The notes below the pieces were generated by a model that had not been told where the DNA came from, made no database searches, and saw nothing but the letters and a program-made list of their open reading frames with translations. Below, in pieces: positions 60,610-64,000 of a stretch of 64,000 nucleotides of DNA (its first letter is position 1; each line of letters starts with the position of its first letter). A program made the translations under genes and the position numbers. The DNA lies in NCBI GenBank assembly GCA_027487515.1, contig JAIYDL010000019.1, positions 228,014-292,013 on the forward strand. The letters are read 5' to 3'. The DNA comes from Pseudomonadota bacterium (GTDB taxonomy: Bacteria > Bdellovibrionota > Bacteriovoracia > Bacteriovoracales > Bacteriovoracaceae).

Positions 60610-62247
60610 ATGAAGACAAAACTGCTCGGATTCTTGCTCGCTCTCGTTCCACTCGCTGCCGGGGCCCTGGTGCCCGTGGAGGGGATCATTCTGGGAGACG
60701 CCGACGAAGCGATCCAGAGTGACCCGCTTCGGTTCATCTTCAGCGACATCTACGACCGCTCCCGCCTGGGCGAAAACAAGAAGGCCCGGCTCTACCACGC
60801 GACCTACCTTGCGGGCGAGGCGCTGGTGAGCTCCTGCACCTACCTCGGGGCACCGACCTACGCCTCCGTCTGGCAGGAGAAGCAGGCCCAGCGCAGCGTC
60901 GCCGCGACCCTCCAGTACATTGGCCTTGACACCGCCATCAAGGCGATCGGTGCCTACGCGAAGACCCTCGAAGTTCCCGAGGCCGACTTCCTCCGTCTCA
61001 AGTCGAATCTGGTGCGGAACTACTGCTCGACGAACGTGACAATTTTCGCTCGGCGAAGCATCGAGCGCGCGCTCCTGAAGTACTACGAAACACCGCTCAA
61101 CGACATCATCCCGAGTGTGACCTCGTCACCCTTCGTCCCAGAGAACTTGCGTACCCGCTCCGAGGCCCGGGCGACCCGCTCCCGGGAGTTTGACCTCGCG
61201 ATCCGAAACTTCCGTGCCTTCTGTTCCTGGGGCGCAGACACGTCGGATTACCGACTCCTGACTCCGTACCTGAACAACCGCTACATCATGGCGCTGGTGG
61301 TAAAGAACCTCTCTGGGCTGCAAGACAGGGTCGACGACACGCGACTTTCGGTGGAGACGGTGAAGAGTGATCAAACGGTCCAAGTGCTCTGCGACGATCT
61401 CGTGTGCCGCCAGCGCACGGGCCTGGAGTTCCGTCAGGGCTTTCCGGTGAGCGTCGGTTCCACGGGCATCGCCACCGACCTCGCCAAGCTCTACTGCCAC
61501 CATTTCCGCTTCCAGGATCCTCCCCAGACCACCATCCCGGAGGTCCGCGCGTGGCTCAAGGCCCAGGACCTCGAGGATCCGATCCGGGAGACCTCCCAGT
61601 TCATCGCCTTCATGACGGGCGTCCCCGATTTCATGAACGGTGCCGAGTCCTACCAAGACCTGCCTCTCATCACGCGAAGTAGCATCGATGAACGCTGGAC
61701 GAGTTGGTCAAAAAAAGTTCTCGGAACCTTCTCTCAGGACCTCCTCTATGAAGAAGCCCTGAAAGTCCGGGTGGAGCCGAAAACGGCCGTCTACGGGCCC
61801 TCGGGTGAGGGCTTCGGTGTGAACCTCAGTGTGACCTTGGGAGAACTCGACCGCTTGATGCCGGAGCACGACAAACTCACCGCCGCCTTTCAGCTCAAGC
61901 TCTCGAAGAACTTCTTGCGCGAGCTCAGGACCAAGACCAAGAGTTTCGAGGATGAGGTCGACCTCGAGGGCAAGAAGCGCTACGTGCGGGAGGTCGGTCG
62001 CTACCTTACGATCCAACTCCGTGAGAAGGAAGCTCTCTTCCTGCAGCCGATCTGGAACGAGTCGTTCGGGGAGCTTCTCGCCCAGGAACTCGTCTCCCAG
62101 GCGCGGAGCTACCGCGGCAGCTTCTTCGACTCCTACCAAGAGGAGGTGCTCTCCGTCCCGGTGCGCTTCTCCTACGGAATCTTCGCCATCGGGTACCTGC
62201 GCTACCGCGCCGACGTGGCCCAGGGAAGACTTAAACTCAAGTTGTAG
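60610..62247 (+). CDS. Large secreted protein of unknown function
   Basis: 545 residues with a signal peptide (MKTKLLGFLLALVPLAAGA). No family recognised. Cysteines occur at intervals (SSCTYLGA, RNYCSTN, FCSWGAD, LCDDLVCRQR and LYCHHFRF), so disulfides are likely. The C-terminal half is charged and helical (FLRELRTKTKSFEDEVDLEGKKRYVREVG). It may be paired with the divergent TPR protein. Length and composition suggest a conserved envelope protein of this lineage, which is inference. Confidence 0.72.
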   Translation: MKTKLLGFLLALVPLAAGALVPVEGIILGDADEAIQSDPLRFIFSDIYDRSRLGENKKARLYHATYLAGEALVSSCTYLGAPTYASVWQEKQAQRSVAATLQYIGLDTAIKAIGAYAKTLEVPEADFLRLKSNLVRNYCSTNVTIFARRSIERALLKYYETPLNDIIPSVTSSPFVPENLRTRSEARATRSREFDLAIRNFRAFCSWGADTSDYRLLTPYLNNRYIMALVVKNLSGLQDRVDDTRLSVETVKSDQTVQVLCDDLVCRQRTGLEFRQGFPVSVGSTGIATDLAKLYCHHFRFQDPPQTTIPEVRAWLKAQDLEDPIRETSQFIAFMTGVPDFMNGAESYQDLPLITRSSIDERWTSWSKKVLGTFSQDLLYEEALKVRVEPKTAVYGPSGEGFGVNLSVTLGELDRLMPEHDKLTAAFQLKLSKNFLRELRTKTKSFEDEVDLEGKKRYVREVGRYLTIQLREKEALFLQPIWNESFGELLAQELVSQARSYRGSFFDSYQEEVLSVPVRFSYGIFAIGYLRYRADVAQGRLKLKL

Positions 62248-62432
62248 CACTGGCCGCGGGCGCAAGCACGGTGAGTTTCCTCGCAACTGGTCAATGTCCT
62301 AAGAGGGTCGTCACTGGTCCCTAACGTACCAAGTTAATTCACCGTGAAGATTTTTCCTGACTTGATAGTTATCCAAAGAATTCGCACCTGGGGTAACCTT
62401 GACGAAACCATGGCCGTGCCCACATTAACCCT

Positions 62433-63470
62433 ATGACTAAAAAAATCAAAAATCGCGACGTCACTCCGGAGATCATCGGGGTCGCACCCAAGAGCGGAGT
62501 GAAGAAAAAGAAAGACGACGTCATCGAGGTTCCCCTCGAGGGCGAGGAAGAGTTCTTCGTCTCGGAGGGCCCGAGCGAGTCGCTCCTGCCAAAAATGGCG
62601 GAGTCTCTCCCCGTCATCAAGCGCTCGACGGATCTCCGGGTTCAGGATCCGCTCACCGTTTACCTCAAAGAAATTTCTCGGCACAAGCTCCTGACCATCG
62701 ACGAGGAACGCGAACTCACGGCCGAACTCCTCCGGACCGGCGACATCGAGGTGGCCAAAAAGCTCGTCCTGGCCAACCTGCGTCTGGTGGTGAAGATTGC
62801 GCTTGAGTACAAGAACGCCACTCGGAACATCATGGACCTGATCCAAGAGGGGAACATTGGCCTCATGAAAGCGGTTTCCAAGTATGATCCGTCGAAGGGG
62901 GCGAAGCTCTCCTATTACGCCAGCTGGTGGATCCGCTCTTACATTTTGAAGTTCATCCTGGATAACTTCCGCCTCGTGAAGATCGGAACGACCCAGGATC
63001 AAAAGAAGCTCTTCTATAACCTGATGCGAGAAAAGCAGCGGCTGATGAGCATGGGGATCACCCCGGATGTGAAGCTTCTTTCGAACAATCTGGGGGTTTC
63101 CGAGAAGGCCGTGGTGGAAATGGACATGCGGCTTGGGAGCGGTGGTCAAGAAATGAGTCTGGATAGACCGCTGGATGAAGACGGAGGGCGTCAGACTCTT
63201 TCGGATATCATCAGTGATGATGAGGACTCGCTCGACGAAAGGCTCGGGGAGCTTCAGAACCTCGAGATCTTGAAAACCCACCTGGAGAGCTTTGTGAAGG
63301 GTCTTAAAACCCGGGATCAGGAGATCTTTAAAAAACGTTTACTTAGCGAAATCCCCGAAAGCCTCCAGAGCATCGCGGATCAGTACGGCGTCTCCCGCGA
63401 GAGGATCCGTCAGGTGGAAGAGCGACTCATTGACCAATTAAAGATTTACATGTCTGAATTTCTTCGATAA
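62433..63470 (+). CDS. rpoH: RNA polymerase sigma factor RpoH (sigma-32-like)
   Basis: 345 residues. Sigma-70-family regions 2-4 are present: DPLTVYLKEISRHKLLTIDEERELT (1.2), NLRLVVKIALEYKNATRNIMDLIQEGNIGLMKAVSKYDPSKGAKLSYYASWWIRSYILKFI (2.1-2.4) and IADQYGVSRERIRQVEERLIDQL (4.2). The block DQKKLFYNLMREK matches the RpoH box, which favours heat-shock sigma-32 over RpoD. The N-terminal ~65 residues are an extra charged tail. No good SD precedes ATG 62433, so initiation may be weak or controlled; RpoH mRNA often is. Confidence 0.9.
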   Translation: MTKKIKNRDVTPEIIGVAPKSGVKKKKDDVIEVPLEGEEEFFVSEGPSESLLPKMAESLPVIKRSTDLRVQDPLTVYLKEISRHKLLTIDEERELTAELLRTGDIEVAKKLVLANLRLVVKIALEYKNATRNIMDLIQEGNIGLMKAVSKYDPSKGAKLSYYASWWIRSYILKFILDNFRLVKIGTTQDQKKLFYNLMREKQRLMSMGITPDVKLLSNNLGVSEKAVVEMDMRLGSGGQEMSLDRPLDEDGGRQTLSDIISDDEDSLDERLGELQNLEILKTHLESFVKGLKTRDQEIFKKRLLSEIPESLQSIADQYGVSRERIRQVEERLIDQLKIYMSEFLR

Positions 63471-63580
63471 AACCAACCTAAGTTCAATACTTTAACAGGG
63501 ATTGGGGGCAATACCGCTCGCCCAATTAACCTTGTACTTGGTTTCAACGTCAGGTTGTTGCTAGGGCAAAGGAGAAAAAA

Positions 63581-63847
63581 ATGATTACGGCCGAAAGATC
63601 TCTAGAACTCGCTAAAAAATTCGGAGGCTCGGAGAAGAACTCTGGATCTGTGGAAGTTCAAGTTGCGATTCTCACTGAGCGCATCAAGAACCTCACTCCG
63701 CACTTCGAGAAGAACAAGAAGGACCACGCGGGCATGCGGGGTCTCATGAAGATGATCGGTCAACGCCGGTCGCTTCTGAAGTACCTCGGTCGCATCGACC
63801 AGGGCCGCTACAGCAAGCTCATCAAAGAACTCGAGCTTCGTAAGTAA
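63581..63847 (+). CDS. rpsO: Ribosomal protein S15
   Basis: 88 residues, SD AAAGGAG before ATG 63581. The S15 pattern is complete: GSVEVQVAILTERIKNLTPHFEKNKKDHAGMRGLMKMIGQRRSLLKYL. S15 binds 16S rRNA helices 20/22 during 30S assembly. The 110-bp leader after rpoH contains ATTGGG/CCCAAT (a possible stem), and S15 mRNA leaders are often autoregulatory; the match is only suggestive. A strong terminator follows. A pnp gene, common after rpsO, is not yet visible. Confidence 0.97.
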   Translation: MITAERSLELAKKFGGSEKNSGSVEVQVAILTERIKNLTPHFEKNKKDHAGMRGLMKMIGQRRSLLKYLGRIDQGRYSKLIKELELRK

Positions 63848-63855
63848 GATTCTGT

Positions 63856-63888
63856 GAAGAGGGGCTCCTGGGCCTCTCTTCTTTTTTT
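63856..63888 (+). terminator. Rho-independent terminator after rpsO
   Basis: GAAGAGGGGC (63856-63865) pairs with GCCTCTCTTC (63872-63881), 10 bp with one G-U pair and a 6-nt loop. It is followed by seven T (63882-63888). Confidence 0.9.
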
Positions 63889-64000
63889 GATGGACCAAGG
63901 GAAAGGTCACAAGTGTTTTGGGTGATAAAAAGGATTTTGATTTTCGTGCTCAAGGGCCTCTTTATCTCTCAAACTTCTGACGACTTCCTCCACCTCCTTC
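63889..64000. other. Window edge: two competing open frames, unresolved
   Basis: From 63922 (GTG) a plus-strand frame runs open to the edge with a hydrophobic start (IKRILIFVLKGLF) and host-like codons. On the minus strand a frame ending at TGA 63907-63909 is also open to the edge (charged, ending NPFYHPKHL). Only one can be real; the stretch is too short to decide. Confidence 0.25.

Noticed and set aside
1..64000. tRNA, rRNA, CRISPR arrays, insertion sequences, integrases, restriction or other defence systems.
   Set aside because: Looked for in all gaps and coding frames; no cloverleaf, spaced repeat, transposase or recombinase motif was seen, and all gaps are shorter than about 210 bp.

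Overview
The window is a gene-dense, GC-rich chromosomal segment of a Gram-negative bacterium. Almost every base is coding, many neighbours overlap by 4 bp, and no gap between genes exceeds about 210 bp. Several features together point to Bdellovibrionota (Bdellovibrio-like predatory or related bacteria). These are a complete-looking mevalonate branch with a type 2 IPP isomerase, a PrkA/YeaH/SpoVR operon, lone cyclic-nucleotide-binding and PilZ proteins, many secreted proteins of unknown function, paired outer-membrane barrel proteins, a fungal-type GH15 glucoamylase, and a signal peptidase II with a HAMP-like tail. This placement is inference from gene content; no rRNA gene is present to confirm it.

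Layout. 1-6.3 kb: 3' end of an RlhA-like U32 protein, a SulP anion transporter, a RluE-type pseudouridine synthase, an eIF1/SUI1-like protein overlapping a DTW-domain tRNA-modification protein, and a PilZ protein. 6.3-11.2 kb, mostly minus strand: an SrkA-like kinase, then a tight run ROK kinase, small unknown protein, Maf pyrophosphatase and PhoD-like phosphatase. 11.2-13.7 kb: baeRF-like protein, gamma-carbonic anhydrase-like protein and BrkB membrane protein. 13.7-17.6 kb: arginine decarboxylase speA with a striking nested inverted repeat over its ribosome-binding site, a mini-lipoprotein, a cNMP-binding protein and a nucleophile-less SGNH/TPR protein. 17.7-24.9 kb: trhP with a Cys-less U32-like partner, a 1277-residue di-haem peroxidase/LamG/lectin protein, and LspA-HAMP. 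24.9-27.3 kb: RNA methyltransferases and a DOMON-like protein.

27.4-33.8 kb is the clearest operon: fni, mvaA, a GHMP kinase, mvaD, a second GHMP kinase, and a secreted GH15 glucoamylase, overlapping or nearly so throughout. It would take HMG-CoA to IPP/DMAPP; HMG-CoA synthase is not in the window. 33.8-43.3 kb is accessory in character: secreted unknown proteins, a crotonase-fold protein, a PAS histidine kinase, an alpha/beta hydrolase running into two tandem XRE-like paralogues, a divergent acyltransferase-like/methyltransferase pair around two sharp dyads, and DUF2914-trxB. 43.4-46.5 kb carries two related outer-membrane proteins and an OsmC protein.

46.4-53.6 kb is a minus-strand run: PP2C phosphatase, M23 peptidase, secA, a YbjQ-like protein and glpD. 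53.8-58.5 kb holds the divergent prkA-yeaH-spoVR operon beside the PP2C gene. 58.5-62.2 kb has a small hydrolase, a secreted TPR protein and a large secreted unknown. The window closes with an rpoH-type sigma factor and rpsO with a classic terminator. No tRNA, rRNA, CRISPR array, insertion sequence, integrase or prophage gene was seen.
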